A stretch of 64,000 nt of DNA from Rhodobacter sp. (GCA_013821825.1 PNJK01000001.1:62001-126000); one strand, 5' to 3'; shown: positions 16,775-26,192, counted from the stretch's first letter. A program made the numbers and translations. Notes: generated from the letters alone by a model not told the origin.

Positions 16775-17833
16775 CTACCGCAGCCGCTGGCCGCCTTTGT
16801 CGAACAGCATTGCGTCCGTCGCGTCAAAACCAAGCCCGACCATCACGCCCGGCGCCAGATTGATCTGGTCATGGCGTTCAACGATCAGCTTTTCACCCGA
16901 AGGCGCGGTCAGGTGGACGTAGGACACGCCGCCCAGTGCCTCGGTCAGTTCCACGCGGTGGGTGCTGCCGGCAGGATCGATCTTCAGGTGCTGCGGGCGC
17001 AGCCCGACTGAAACCTCGGCCCCCTTGCCAGGCAGGGCGGCCCCGGTGGTGAACGGCTGCGCCAGACCCTTTGCCGCGACTGATCCCGACCCTTCGACCA
17101 CACCGCCAACGAAATTCATCGCCGGGCTGCCGATGAAACCCGCGACGAACTTGTTGTCGGGGTCATTATAGAGGTCCAGCGGGCGGCCCACCTGTTCCAC
17201 CCGCCCCGCGCGCAGGACGACGATCTTGTCGGCAAGGGTCATCGCCTCGACCTGATCATGGGTCACATAAATCACGGTCGCACCGATCTCGCGGTGGAGG
17301 CGCGCGATTTCGACCCGCATCTCGACCCGAAGCTCGGCATCCAGGTTGGACAGCGGTTCGTCGAACAGGAACACTTCCGGCCCGCGCACGATGGCACGAC
17401 CGATGGCGACCCGTTGACGCTGGCCGCCGGACAGGGCCTTGGGCTTGCGCCCAAGATAGTCGTCCAGCTTCAGGATGCGGCTGGCTTCCTTGACCTTCGC
17501 GTCAATCTCGGCCTTCGGGTGGCCGGTCATCTTCAACCCGAAGCCCATGTTCTCGGCCACGGTCATGTGCGGGTAAAGCGCGTAGGTCTGAAACACCATC
17601 GCGACACCGCGTTCGCTGGGGTCCGCCCGGGTCACGTCGCGCGCGCCGATCTGAATCTTGCCGTCGGTGGTTTCCTCCAGCCCCGCGACCATTCGCAGAA
17701 GCGTGGACTTGCCGCAGCCCGAGGGCCCGACAAAGACGCAGAACTCGCCGTCCTCGACGCGCAGGTCGACCCCGTGGATCACCTGTACATCGCCGTATCG
17801 CTTTGTCACCCTGTCCAGCGTCACGCCTGTCAT
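16775..17833 (-). CDS. ugpC: sugar ABC importer ATPase, UgpC/MalK type
   Basis: 352 residues. Walker A is VGPSGCGKSTLLRMVAGLE, Q-loop FQTYALYPHMTV, signature LSGGQRQRVAIGRAI, Walker B VFLFDEPLSNLDA and H-loop YVTHDQVEAMTLAD. A C-terminal TOBE/OB regulatory region follows (VSVGLRPQHLKID). This class powers CUT1 oligosaccharide importers. It lies just downstream of iclR in the same direction, and the matching binding protein and permeases are in the divergent operon, so it almost certainly serves that transporter. Confidence 0.93.
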   Translation of the reverse strand: MTGVTLDRVTKRYGDVQVIHGVDLRVEDGEFCVFVGPSGCGKSTLLRMVAGLEETTDGKIQIGARDVTRADPSERGVAMVFQTYALYPHMTVAENMGFGLKMTGHPKAEIDAKVKEASRILKLDDYLGRKPKALSGGQRQRVAIGRAIVRGPEVFLFDEPLSNLDAELRVEMRVEIARLHREIGATVIYVTHDQVEAMTLADKIVVLRAGRVEQVGRPLDLYNDPDNKFVAGFIGSPAMNFVGGVVEGSGSVAAKGLAQPFTTGAALPGKGAEVSVGLRPQHLKIDPAGSTHRVELTEALGGVSYVHLTAPSGEKLIVERHDQINLAPGVMVGLGFDATDAMLFDKGGQRLR

Positions 17834-17847
17834 GGTTCGTCCCTCCC

Positions 17848-18633
17848 CTAATTCTGTTCTGGAAAACGCCAGCTTTCCGCTTCGGCGGCGATCTTCGCCG
17901 CGATGTCCTTGATCAGTCCCGCCTGCCCCTCCAGGGCCTCCAGCGTGGTCCGCGCCGTGGTCGAGGTGACCGACAACGCCCCAAGCACCCGGCCTGACCG
18001 GGTAAGAATCGGGACGGCGCAGCAGATGATTCCCTTTTCATGCTCCTCGCGGTCGAAGGCATGGCCCCGGGCGCGAATCGCCTTCAGCTCGGCCAGAAGC
18101 TTTTCCGGTGTGTCCAGCGTCTGATCGGTGTGGCGGTAGAACGACTGCCGCGCCAGCGCCTGATCAAGTGCTTCCGGCGCGGTCCAGGCCAGCATCGCCT
18201 TGCCGACCCCGGTGCAATAGGCCGGGCCGACCTTGCCGGCTTGCGCGAACATCTCGACGGGCTTTGCCGCGTTGCGCTTGTCGACGTAAAGCACCTGACC
18301 CTGGTCCATCTGTGCCAGATGGATCGTCTCGCCGGTTTTCTCTGCCAATTCATCGAGATAGGGCCGTGCGATCGGCGCAAGCGAGGACTGCGCCCAGGCC
18401 GCATGGGCCAGCCGGACCAGCCGCATCCCAAGAGCGTATGCTCCCGTATCGGGATCAAGCGCCAGCATGCCCTGGTTCGTCAGCGTCTGGAGAAGACGGT
18501 AGAGCGTTGCCTTCGGATAGTCCGTTTGCGCCATGAGATCCGAGAAGCGGACCGGAGCGCCCTGACGCGCGACAAGGTCAAGCACGTCCAGCGCCTTACC
18601 AACTGTGCCGTCCGAATGTCCCTCGGCTCCCAC
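17848..18633 (-). CDS. IclR family regulator of the galactoside island
   Basis: 261 residues with an N-terminal winged helix (GTVGKALDVLDLVARQGAPV then PKATLYRLLQTLTNQGML) and a C-terminal effector domain (GKVGPAYCTGVGKAMLAW, GYGAVxVPI-like block as KGIICCAVPILTRSGRVLGALS). I set the start at GTG 18633 because a strong GGGAGGGG lies just upstream and the conserved part begins there; an ATG at 18699 would add 22 non-conserved residues and run into the divergent promoter. It probably controls both ugpC and the rightward sugar operon. Confidence 0.87.
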   Translation of the reverse strand: MGAEGHSDGTVGKALDVLDLVARQGAPVRFSDLMAQTDYPKATLYRLLQTLTNQGMLALDPDTGAYALGMRLVRLAHAAWAQSSLAPIARPYLDELAEKTGETIHLAQMDQGQVLYVDKRNAAKPVEMFAQAGKVGPAYCTGVGKAMLAWTAPEALDQALARQSFYRHTDQTLDTPEKLLAELKAIRARGHAFDREEHEKGIICCAVPILTRSGRVLGALSVTSTTARTTLEALEGQAGLIKDIAAKIAAEAESWRFPEQN

Positions 18634-18657
18634 TCGTCCCCTCCCTGAACGTCGTTG

Positions 18658-18686
18658 TTGACAGGATAGACGATAGCCGACATAGT
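18658..18686 (+). promoter_or_regulatory. candidate sigma-70 promoter of the sugar operon
   Basis: TTGACA (18658-18663), a 17-base spacer, then CATAGT (18681-18686, 4 of 6 matches to TATAAT). It sits 53 bases before the binding-protein ATG in the divergent gap after iclR. The -35 is a perfect consensus match. Promoter activity is inference. Confidence 0.5.
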
Positions 18687-18705
18687 TTTCAATATTCAAG
18701 ACTTA

Positions 18706-18722
18706 GTTTCAGATAATGGAAC
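18706..18722. promoter_or_regulatory. possible IclR operator
   Basis: GTTTCAGATAATGGAAC is an imperfect inverted repeat (GTTTC / GGAAC around 7 A/T-rich bases), reminiscent of TGGAAA-type IclR half sites. It lies about 20 bases downstream of the candidate -10 hexamer, a repressing position. The direct repeat TTCAATATTCAA (18688-18699) just upstream is a second candidate. Confidence 0.3.
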
Positions 18723-18738
18723 CAAACGGGAGGAAACC

Positions 18739-19974
18739 ATGGTCCATAAGAAAGCGGGCGCGCTGGCCCTAGTGGCGGCGCTGCTCATGACAGGCTCGGC
18801 CTTTGCCCAGCAGCGTGTGCTCAACTTCACGACCGACAACAACGATCCTGCGCCGAAGGCCGCATGGGAACAGCTTGTGGCGGATTTTGAGGCGGAGAAC
18901 CCCGACGTCGACGTCCAGATGAACATCATGGACCGGGAAGCCTACAAGACCGCCATCCGCAATTTCCTGATTGCCGACGCGCCTGATGTCGCCAACTGGT
19001 ATCCGGCCAACCGGATGACTCCCTTTGTCAAGGCGGGTCAGTTCCTTGATATTTCGGATGTTTACAAGGACTACGGCCTGGACACCGAGCTTGCATCGAC
19101 GTTGCCGATCGTGACGCAGGACGGCAAGCAGTGGATGGTTTCCTACACCTACTATCAATGGGGAATCTACTTCAACAAGACGGTCTATGAGCAGGTCGGC
19201 GCGACCATTCCTGCAACCTGGGACGAGTTCATTGCCAATTGCGAGAAATTCAAGGCGGCCGAGATTGACTGCCTGACCACCGGCACCAGCCAGCTCTGGC
19301 CCGCGGCCGGCATCTTCGACTATCTCAACCTGCGCACCAACGGCTATGAGTTCCACAAGGCGTTGACCAGCGGCGAAATCCCGTGGACCGACGATCGTGT
19401 CCGCGCGGTTTTCGCGGAATGGGCCAAGGTCGTGCCCTACACGACCGCAAACCAGGCCGCGATCGACTGGCAGGATGCCGTGCCGCTTCTCGTGCAGGGC
19501 AAGGCCGCGAACTATGTGATGGGCAACTTTGCCGTCGCGCCGCTGAAGGAAGGCGGCATGACCAACGAGACGCTTGGCTTCCTGCCGTTCCCGACCATCA
19601 ACCCGGATGTCCCGCGCGCCGAAGAAGCACCGACCGACGCGATCTTCATTCCTGCCGGAGCGAAGAATGTCGATGATGCCAAGAAATTCCTGGCATTCGT
19701 CGCGCGTGCCGACACCCAGACCAAGCTGAACGAAGCTTTGGGTCAGCTTCCGGTGAACAGCGGTTCAACGGTGGGAGACGACCCGTTCCTCAAGGCGGGC
19801 TTCGAGCTTCTGTCGACAACCCCTGGCGGCATCGCGCAGTTCTTCGACCGTGACGCTCCGGCGGAAATGGCGAAGGCCGGCATGGAAGGCTTCCAGCAGT
19901 TCATGGTGCAGCCGGAAGAGCTGGAGAACATCCTGGCCCGTCTGGAGCAGGTTCGCCAGCAGGTCTACAAGTAA
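18739..19974 (+). CDS. sugar ABC importer, periplasmic binding protein (CUT1 type)
   Basis: A 411-residue extracellular solute-binding protein, family 1. The signal peptide spans about residues 1-23 (MVHKKAGALALVAALLMTGS, cleaved after FAQ). The mature part has the lobe pattern of oligosaccharide-binding proteins: AIRNFLIADAPDVANWYPAN, YYQWGIYFNKTVYEQVG with PATWDEFIANCEKFK, and GKAANYVMGNFA. GGGAGGAAA sits 3 bases before the ATG. Given the downstream glycosidases, an alpha- or beta-galactoside is the likely ligand; this is inferred from context. Confidence 0.9.
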   Translation: MVHKKAGALALVAALLMTGSAFAQQRVLNFTTDNNDPAPKAAWEQLVADFEAENPDVDVQMNIMDREAYKTAIRNFLIADAPDVANWYPANRMTPFVKAGQFLDISDVYKDYGLDTELASTLPIVTQDGKQWMVSYTYYQWGIYFNKTVYEQVGATIPATWDEFIANCEKFKAAEIDCLTTGTSQLWPAAGIFDYLNLRTNGYEFHKALTSGEIPWTDDRVRAVFAEWAKVVPYTTANQAAIDWQDAVPLLVQGKAANYVMGNFAVAPLKEGGMTNETLGFLPFPTINPDVPRAEEAPTDAIFIPAGAKNVDDAKKFLAFVARADTQTKLNEALGQLPVNSGSTVGDDPFLKAGFELLSTTPGGIAQFFDRDAPAEMAKAGMEGFQQFMVQPEELENILARLEQVRQQVYK

Positions 19975-19983
19975 GGCTCCCGT

Positions 19984-20044
19984 CGGGCACCCTTCCGGGG
20001 GTGCCCGTCAGACTGCGCCCCGAGGGCCGCCCGCTTCGGCGGCC
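19984..20044 (+). terminator. double hairpin after the binding-protein gene
   Basis: Two consecutive stem-loops: CGGGCACCC/GGGTGCCCG (9 bp, loop TTCCGG, 19984-20007) and GGCCGCC/GGCGGCC (7 bp, loop CGCTTC, 20025-20044). No T-run follows. As with the hairpin at 5243, they sit between binding-protein and permease genes and probably protect the upstream message and reduce read-through. Confidence 0.6.
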
Positions 20045-20092
20045 GCCCCCGGGGTCACCTCCCTTCCTTCGTTCAGCGCCCGAGGCCCCCCG

Positions 20093-20980
20093 ATGACCAG
20101 CTTCTGGAAAGCGAACCAGCGCCGCCTGGCCCCCTGGCTGTTCCTGGCCCCCGGCCTTCTGATGTTCGCGGTCTACGTGATCATCCCGATCTTCCAGTCG
20201 ATGTGGATCAGCTTCTACGACTGGGATGGCTTGGGCGAGGCCAAGTGGATCGGCACCGCGAACTATGTCGAGCTGACCACCGATCCGAACATGGTCACCA
20301 GCTTCAAGAACAACATCATCTGGCTGGTGCTTTACATGCTGGCCGTGCCGGCGGGCCTGTTCATCGCGATCTTTCTCAATCAGACGGTGGGCGGCATCCG
20401 GCTTTACAAGTCGCTGTTCTTCTTCCCCTTCGTGATCTCTCAGGTCGTCGTCGGGCTGATCTTCTCGTGGTTCTACGCGCCGAACTTCGGGCTTTTCTAC
20501 AAGGTCATCGAGTTCTTCACCGGCCAAGGCGTCGCTATTCTCGCGGACCCCGGCCTGGTGACTTACGGCATCATTGCCGCAGGCCTCTGGCCGCAAATTG
20601 CCTATGTGATGATCCTGTATCTGACCGGCCTGAACAACGTGGCGCCTGATCAGGTCGAGGCGGCGCGGCTGGACGGGGCCAAGGGCTGGAGAATGCTTTG
20701 GTATGTGATCCTGCCGCAACTGCGCCCGGCAACGTTCATCGCCGTGGTCGTCACCGTGATCGGCGCGTTGCGGTCCTTTGACCTTGTGTCGATCATGACC
20801 AACGGCGGTCCGTTCGGGTCGTCCCGCGTCCTCAGCTACTACATGTACGAAAAGGCCCTCTCGGAATACGGCTACCGGATGGGCTATGGCGCGGCAATCG
20901 CGGTCGTGCTGTTCGCGATCATGATGATTTTCATCTCGGGCTTCATCTGGAAGATGTGGCGCGACGAAACCGAACGCTGA
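20093..20980 (+). CDS. sugar ABC importer, permease 1 (MalF-like)
   Basis: 295 residues and six membrane helices. The N-terminal start APWLFLAPGLLMFAVYVIIP is typical of CUT1 first permeases, and the EAA loop is seen as VEAARLDGAKGWRMLWYVIL, which docks on the ATPase. The start at ATG 20093 follows the binding-protein gene by 118 bases holding the hairpins; no strong ribosome site is visible, which fits lower expression. Confidence 0.92.
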   Translation: MTSFWKANQRRLAPWLFLAPGLLMFAVYVIIPIFQSMWISFYDWDGLGEAKWIGTANYVELTTDPNMVTSFKNNIIWLVLYMLAVPAGLFIAIFLNQTVGGIRLYKSLFFFPFVISQVVVGLIFSWFYAPNFGLFYKVIEFFTGQGVAILADPGLVTYGIIAAGLWPQIAYVMILYLTGLNNVAPDQVEAARLDGAKGWRMLWYVILPQLRPATFIAVVVTVIGALRSFDLVSIMTNGGPFGSSRVLSYYMYEKALSEYGYRMGYGAAIAVVLFAIMMIFISGFIWKMWRDETER

Positions 20981-20998
20981 AGACCGGAGCGGTACCAG

Positions 20999-21844
20999 AT
21001 GTTTCCCAGACCCATCCAGCAATCCTCGCCCGCCGTGCAGTGGCTTTACAGGCTGGCCCTGCCGGTCGCGCTGTTTCTGTGGCTGTTCCCGCTGCTCGGC
21101 GTAGCCGTCACCTCGGTCCGGCCGGCATCGGATCTGGCGCAGGGGAACTACTTCGGCATCCCCTCGTACCTTGCGTTCGAGAACTATGCCGATGTGTTCC
21201 GCAATACGCCGATGGCGAAATACATCGTGAACAGCTTCATCGTGACGATCCCCACCGTGATCGGCGCAGTGGCGCTGTCGCTGATGACCGGTTTTGCGCT
21301 GGCGGTCTACCGGTTCAAGGCGAACCTGATCCTGTTCTTCCTCTTCGTTGCGGGCAACTTCGTGCCCTTCCAGATCCTGATGGTGCCGGTGCGCGACCTG
21401 ACGCTGAACCTCGGCATGTACAACACCTGGTATGGCCTGGCGCTTTTCCACATCGCGTTCCAGACCGGGTTCTGCACCCTCTTCATGCGCAATTTCATCA
21501 AGGCCCTGCCGTTCGAACTGATCGAGGCCGCGCGGGTCGAAGGCGTCGCCGAATGGCGGATCTTCTGGTTCATTGTCCTGCCGCTCATGCGTCCGGCCAT
21601 CGCGGCGCTTTCGGTGCTGATCTTCACCTTCATCTGGAACGATTTCTTCTGGGCCACTGTGCTGACCACCAGCCCGGAAACCCAGCCGATCACCGCAGGC
21701 CTGTCGTCGCTGAACGGCCAGTGGGTCGCCGCATGGCACCTTGTCAGCGCAGGCTCGATTCTTGCGGCCCTGCCGCCCGTGGCGATGTTCTTCCTGATGC
21801 AGAAGCACTTCATTGCGGGGCTGACCCTTGGGGCGGTGAAGTAA
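20999..21844 (+). CDS. sugar ABC importer, permease 2 (MalG-like)
   Basis: 281 residues and six membrane helices. The EAA loop is FELIEAARVEGVAEWRIFWF followed by VLPLMRPAIAAL, and the C-terminus has the MalG-type ending LMQKHFIAGLTLGAVK. It starts 18 bases after permease 1 and ends one base before the alpha-galactosidase gene, so transport and hydrolysis are one transcription unit. Confidence 0.93.
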   Translation: MFPRPIQQSSPAVQWLYRLALPVALFLWLFPLLGVAVTSVRPASDLAQGNYFGIPSYLAFENYADVFRNTPMAKYIVNSFIVTIPTVIGAVALSLMTGFALAVYRFKANLILFFLFVAGNFVPFQILMVPVRDLTLNLGMYNTWYGLALFHIAFQTGFCTLFMRNFIKALPFELIEAARVEGVAEWRIFWFIVLPLMRPAIAALSVLIFTFIWNDFFWATVLTTSPETQPITAGLSSLNGQWVAAWHLVSAGSILAALPPVAMFFLMQKHFIAGLTLGAVK

Positions 21845-21845
21845 G

Positions 21846-23909
21846 ATGCAATGGCGCATCGACACAGCAAGCCAGACCATCGCCCTGGCCAGCGCAGGCG
21901 GTGTGCCCGCAGTCATCTGGTGGGGGCCTCGCCTGCCCGATGACGAAGACCTGTCGCAGCTTGCCGCCGCCCAGTCGCAGGACCTGACCGGAGGGATGCT
22001 CGACGCCCTTCCCGCGCTGTCGCTGTCCCCCGAGCCGGGCCGCGCCTTTCAGGGCCAGCCGGGGCATCTTCTGGCCGAGGCGGACGGCACCCCCCTTTCC
22101 CCAGCCTTCACCTTCGACCGGGCCGAGTCCGCCCCCGGCCACTTGTCGCTGTACAGCCGTGCCGATGGCCTCGCGCTTGCACACCACCTGACCGCCAAAG
22201 CCACCGGCGTGATCACCCTGAAGACCACCCTCGCCGCAGACCGTCCGATCCGCGTCCATTGGCTTGCCGCCCCGGTCCTGCCTGCGCCGCAGTCCGGTGA
22301 CATGATCGACGTTCACGGCAAATGGATCGGCGAGTTTCACCTGATCCGCACCCAATGGACCCCCGGCATCCGCCAGCGCGAGGCGCGGACTGGCCGGTCG
22401 GGCCACGAACACCCGCCCTATCTGATCCTTGCAGGTCAGGGCTCCACCAATACCGAAGGCGAGGCGCTTGCACTGCACTACGCCTGGTCCGGCGGGCACC
22501 GGATGGTGGCCGAAGAACTTCCCGATGGCCGCCGTCAGGTGCAGTTCGGCGCACCGATCGGCGCCGAAACCAATACGGGAACCCGTTTCGAAACCGCCGA
22601 ACTGATCGCCGTCGCCTCCACCACCGGCCTCAACGGCATTGCCGCGACTTTGCAGGCCGATCTTCGTGATCGTGTTGTCCAATGGCCCGATCCCGCCCGC
22701 CCGCGCCCGGTGCATTACAACTGCTGGGAAGCGGTCTATTTCGACCACAAGCTTGACACCCTTGCAGAAATTGCCACCCGCGCCGCAGCGCTTGGGGCAG
22801 AGCGGTTCGTTCTGGACGATGGCTGGTTCGGAAAGCGCGACGACGACACCACCAGCCTTGGCGACTGGATCATCGACCGCGAGAAATGGCCCGACGGCCT
22901 GCACCCGCTGATCCGTCACGTCCACTCCCTCGGCATGAGGTTCGGCCTCTGGTTCGAGCCCGAGATGGTGAACACCGACAGCGACCTCTACCGCGCCCAT
23001 CCCGACTGGATGCTTGGCCCCGCCGACCAGACGACCGGGCGGCATCAGATGGTGCTGAATCTCGCCCTGTCAGAGGTGCGCGAGAACCTCTTCCTTCAGA
23101 TCTCGGCCGTCCTTGCGGAATACCCCATCGACTATGTCAAATGGGATCACAACCGCCTGCTTCCGGTGGTCGATACCGCCCAGACGCACGGGATCTATGA
23201 CCTCCTCTCGCACCTGCGCGCAGCGCATCCGGGCGTGGAAATCGAAAGCTGCGCCTCTGGCGGTGGCCGGATCGACGCCGGCATCCTGGCCCACACCCAC
23301 CGCGTCTGGCTCTCCGACAGCAATGACGCGCTGGAACGCCTGCGCATTCAGCATGACGCGGCCCTGTTCCTGCCCGCCGCCGTCACCGGAAGCCATGTCG
23401 GCCCGCGCCATTGCCATACCTCGGGGCGCGTCCTTCCCATGGCTTTCCGCGCCTGGGTCGCGGCCCAGCGCCACTTGGGCTTCGAGATGGACCTGCGCGA
23501 GTTGACCGAGGATGAGGCCCTGACCCTCGCCCGCGTCACCCGCTGGTGGAAGGACAATCGCGGCTGGATGCTCTCGGGTACCATTCACCGGCTCGACAGC
23601 GACGACCCCGCCATGACCGCCGAACTTCAGCTTGCCGCCGATGGCCACCGCTTCGTAGCCTTCGCGGGACAGGCCGAGACCAGCCGCCAGATCCTGCCCC
23701 GCCCGCTGCGCCTGACCGGACTTGATCCTGCCGCGCGCTATACCGTCACGCTGATCAACCCCGACGACGCCCCGCGCCAGTCACGCGGGCCGAACGCCCT
23801 GAAATCCGGGGCCTTGACGCTGACGGGCCGTGCCCTCATGACGCGCGGGATCTTGTTGCCAGTGGCCTGGCCCGCGACCATGTGGGTCGTGGAAGGACGA
23901 AAGCTATGA
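21846..23909 (+). CDS. alpha-galactosidase, GH36
   Basis: 687 residues without a signal peptide, so cytoplasmic. It has the GH36 layout: an N-terminal beta-supersandwich, then the barrel starting around PVHYNCWEAVYFDHKL. Barrel motifs are FVLDDGWFGKRDDD, FGLWFEPEMVN, YVKWDHNRLLP with the nucleophile Asp, CASGGGRIDAG, and WLSDSNDALERLRIQ with the acid/base Asp. TGSHVGPRHCHTSGR is also a family block. It removes terminal alpha-galactose from melibiose- or raffinose-type sugars taken up by the adjacent importer, feeding the galactose route encoded just downstream. Confidence 0.94.
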   Translation: MQWRIDTASQTIALASAGGVPAVIWWGPRLPDDEDLSQLAAAQSQDLTGGMLDALPALSLSPEPGRAFQGQPGHLLAEADGTPLSPAFTFDRAESAPGHLSLYSRADGLALAHHLTAKATGVITLKTTLAADRPIRVHWLAAPVLPAPQSGDMIDVHGKWIGEFHLIRTQWTPGIRQREARTGRSGHEHPPYLILAGQGSTNTEGEALALHYAWSGGHRMVAEELPDGRRQVQFGAPIGAETNTGTRFETAELIAVASTTGLNGIAATLQADLRDRVVQWPDPARPRPVHYNCWEAVYFDHKLDTLAEIATRAAALGAERFVLDDGWFGKRDDDTTSLGDWIIDREKWPDGLHPLIRHVHSLGMRFGLWFEPEMVNTDSDLYRAHPDWMLGPADQTTGRHQMVLNLALSEVRENLFLQISAVLAEYPIDYVKWDHNRLLPVVDTAQTHGIYDLLSHLRAAHPGVEIESCASGGGRIDAGILAHTHRVWLSDSNDALERLRIQHDAALFLPAAVTGSHVGPRHCHTSGRVLPMAFRAWVAAQRHLGFEMDLRELTEDEALTLARVTRWWKDNRGWMLSGTIHRLDSDDPAMTAELQLAADGHRFVAFAGQAETSRQILPRPLRLTGLDPAARYTVTLINPDDAPRQSRGPNALKSGALTLTGRALMTRGILLPVAWPATMWVVEGRKL

Positions 23910-24670
23910 CCGATCCCGTCTTCGCTGACCTCAAGGACCGCTCCGTCTTCATCACCGGCGGCGGGTCCGGTATTGGCGCCGCGTTGACCGAATCCTTCCT
24001 GCGGCAGGGCGCGAAGGTTGCCTTCTGCCAGCGCTCGGACGCCACCCCGTTCTGCGATGCGATGGAGGGCGCTACCGGCAACCGCCCGCTGTTCCTGCCC
24101 TGCGACATCTCGGTCATCGACCAGTTGCAACTGACGCTGGGGGCTGCCGCCAAAGTGCATGGCCCGATCACCGTGCTGGTCAACAACGCCGCCAATGATC
24201 AACGGCACAAGACTCTGGAAACGGATCAGGCCTTCTGGGACTGGTCGATGGCGGTCAACCTGCGGTCCTATTTCTTCGCCTGCCAGTCGGTGATCCCCGG
24301 CATGCAGGCAGCTGGCGGCGGCAGCATCATCAACTTTTCCTCGATCAGCTTCATGATGGCTGACGTGGGCTATGCCGCCTATATCACCGCCAATGCCGGG
24401 ATCGTCGGCTTGACGCGCACGCTTGCGCGCGAATTCGGGCCAAGCCGAATCCGCGTCAACGCCATTGCCCCCGGCTGGGTGCTGACCGACCGGCAGAAAG
24501 AACTGTGGGTCACTACCGAGAGCCTGGCCAACCATCTGGCCAAACAATGCCTGCCCGACCCGATCGAACCCGCCGACATTTCGGGCGCCGTTCTATACCT
24601 CGCCTCCGATGCCTCGCGGATGATGACCTCGCAGACTCTGGTGCTGGACGGGGGGCTCATCGCGTCATGA
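23906..24670 (+). CDS. SDR sugar dehydrogenase, probable D-galactose 1-dehydrogenase
   Basis: A 254-residue Rossmann SDR. The cofactor motif is FITGGGSGIGAALTESF and the NNAAN block is present. The segment APGWVLTDRQKELWV with AKQCLPDPIEPADISGAVLY is the signature of SDRs that oxidise aldoses (galactose, arabinose, fucose, xylose) at C1 to lactones. Context makes galactose the likely substrate. The catalytic YxxxK is altered: the sequence reads YITAN, so the Lys is Asn, while Ser (FSSIS) and Tyr remain. Whether activity is kept is unknown. It starts in an ATGA overlap with the GH36 gene. Confidence 0.8.
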   Translation: MTDPVFADLKDRSVFITGGGSGIGAALTESFLRQGAKVAFCQRSDATPFCDAMEGATGNRPLFLPCDISVIDQLQLTLGAAAKVHGPITVLVNNAANDQRHKTLETDQAFWDWSMAVNLRSYFFACQSVIPGMQAAGGGSIINFSSISFMMADVGYAAYITANAGIVGLTRTLAREFGPSRIRVNAIAPGWVLTDRQKELWVTTESLANHLAKQCLPDPIEPADISGAVLYLASDASRMMTSQTLVLDGGLIAS

Positions 24671-25587
24671 CAGAGCCGGCCTTCATCACGCCCAATTGGA
24701 TCGCGGTGGACTGGGGCACCTCGAACCTTCGCGCCTGGGCCATGGGCCCGGAGGGCCAAGTGCTGGCCGAGGCGATGTCGGAAGACGGGATGGGCAAGCT
24801 TGTCCGCGACGCATTCGAACCCGCGCTGCTGCGGCTGATCGGGCACTGGATAGGCGGCGGCGGCGTCCCGATCATCGCCTGCGGCATGGTCGGCAGCCGT
24901 CAGGGCTGGTGCGAGGCGCCCTATCGCAGCGTCCCCTGCACGCCGCTTGACCCCGCAGCCCTGGTTGCCGCCCCGACCATCGACCCGCGCCTGTCGGTCC
25001 GCATTGCGCCGGGCCTGAAACAGACCTCCCCGGCGGATGTGATGCGCGGCGAGGAAACCCAGATCGCCGGGGCGCTTTCGTTGATGCCCGGCTATGACGG
25101 AGTCCTTTGCTTGCCCGGCACCCATTCGAAATGGGCGCTGATCTCGGCCGGAGAGGTTGTCAGTTTCCAGACTTTCATGACCGGAGAGATGTTCGCGCTG
25201 CTGTCCAAAGCCTCGGTTCTGCGCCATGGATTGCAGGGTGAAGGCTGGGATGACGCCGCCTTCGACATGGCCGTTTCCGACGCCCTCTCGCGCCCGGAAC
25301 GGATCGGTGCCAGGCTGTTCGCGCTGCGGGCCGAGGGGTTGATCGCGGGTCTGGCCCCAGCATCTGCCCGTGCGCGTCTGTCGGGTCTCTTGATCGGCAC
25401 CGAACTGGCCGGGGCGCGGCCCTATTGGCTTGGCCAAAGCGTCACCCTTGTTGGCGCTGACAGGCTTTCCGCCGCCTACGCCCGTGCATTGAAGTCGCAA
25501 GGGATTGAAGTGCGCCGCCTGAACGTGACCAATTGCACTCTTGCCGGACTTTCCAGCCTTGCCCTTCAGACCGAGGCCATACGATGA
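24667..25587 (+). CDS. dgoK: 2-dehydro-3-deoxygalactonokinase
   Basis: 306 residues. It phosphorylates 2-keto-3-deoxygalactonate (KDGal) at C6 with ATP, step four of the De Ley-Doudoroff galactose route. Family markers are [15 protein letters not shown] at the N-terminus, [31 protein letters not shown] and [12 protein letters not shown]. It starts at an ATG overlapping the SDR stop (ATGA), and its own stop overlaps dgoA the same way. Confidence 0.92.
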   Translation: MTEPAFITPNWIAVDWGTSNLRAWAMGPEGQVLAEAMSEDGMGKLVRDAFEPALLRLIGHWIGGGGVPIIACGMVGSRQGWCEAPYRSVPCTPLDPAALVAAPTIDPRLSVRIAPGLKQTSPADVMRGEETQIAGALSLMPGYDGVLCLPGTHSKWALISAGEVVSFQTFMTGEMFALLSKASVLRHGLQGEGWDDAAFDMAVSDALSRPERIGARLFALRAEGLIAGLAPASARARLSGLLIGTELAGARPYWLGQSVTLVGADRLSAAYARALKSQGIEVRRLNVTNCTLAGLSSLALQTEAIR

Positions 25588-26192
25588 CCCACCGCAACCT
25601 GATTGCCATCCTGCGCGGGATCACCCCGGACGAGGCCGTCCCGGTGGCGGAAGCCCTGATTGCCGCCGGGATCACCCGGATCGAAGTGCCGCTGAACTCG
25701 CCGCACCCGATGACCTCGATTTCCGCCATGGCGCATGCTTTCGGCCAAACGGCCGAGATCGGCGCGGGCACTGTCCTTACCGTCAAGGATGTGGCCGAGG
25801 TTGCCGACGCCGGCGGCACCCTGATCGTCTCTCCCAACTGCGACCCGACGGTCATTGCCGCGACCCGCGCCCGTGGCATGGCCAGCTGGCCCGGCGTGAT
25901 GACCCCCACCGAATGCTTCGCGGCCATCCAGGCCGGGGCGACCGGCCTGAAGATATTCCCTGCCTCGCTTGTCGGCCCCGACGGCCTGAAGGCCATGCGT
26001 GCGGTCCTGCCGAAAAGCCTTCCGGTTTACGCCGTCGGCGGCGCCGGCCCGTCGAACTTTGCCGAATGGGTCCGCGCCGGGGCGTCGGGCTTCGGCATCG
26101 GCACCGCCCTTTACACCCCCGGCACCACCCCCGCCGAAATCACCGCCCGCGCCGCCCGGATCGTCGCGGCCCATGATGCCGCCTTCGCATGA
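25584..26192 (+). CDS. dgoA: 2-dehydro-3-deoxy-6-phosphogalactonate aldolase
   Basis: A 202-residue class I aldolase of the KDPG/KDPGal family that cleaves KDPGal into pyruvate and glyceraldehyde 3-phosphate. Active-site blocks: [27 protein letters not shown] (catalytic Glu), [16 protein letters not shown] and [18 protein letters not shown] (Schiff-base Lys). The substrate choice of galactonate over gluconate is based on the NSP motif and on the adjacent dgoK. ATGA overlap with dgoK; its last bases also overlap the lactonase gene. Confidence 0.92.
   Translation: MTHRNLIAILRGITPDEAVPVAEALIAAGITRIEVPLNSPHPMTSISAMAHAFGQTAEIGAGTVLTVKDVAEVADAGGTLIVSPNCDPTVIAATRARGMASWPGVMTPTECFAAIQAGATGLKIFPASLVGPDGLKAMRAVLPKSLPVYAVGGAGPSNFAEWVRAGASGFGIGTALYTPGTTPAEITARAARIVAAHDAAFA

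Noticed and set aside
18634-18699. Longer IclR N-terminus from an ATG at 18699
   Set aside because: Would cover the divergent promoter; a strong ribosome site supports GTG 18633.
19901-21916. Very long antisense open frame across the sugar permeases
   Set aside because: It is rich in His, Arg and Gln, has no domain pattern and mirrors two clear permease genes; such frames arise from GC-rich codon bias.
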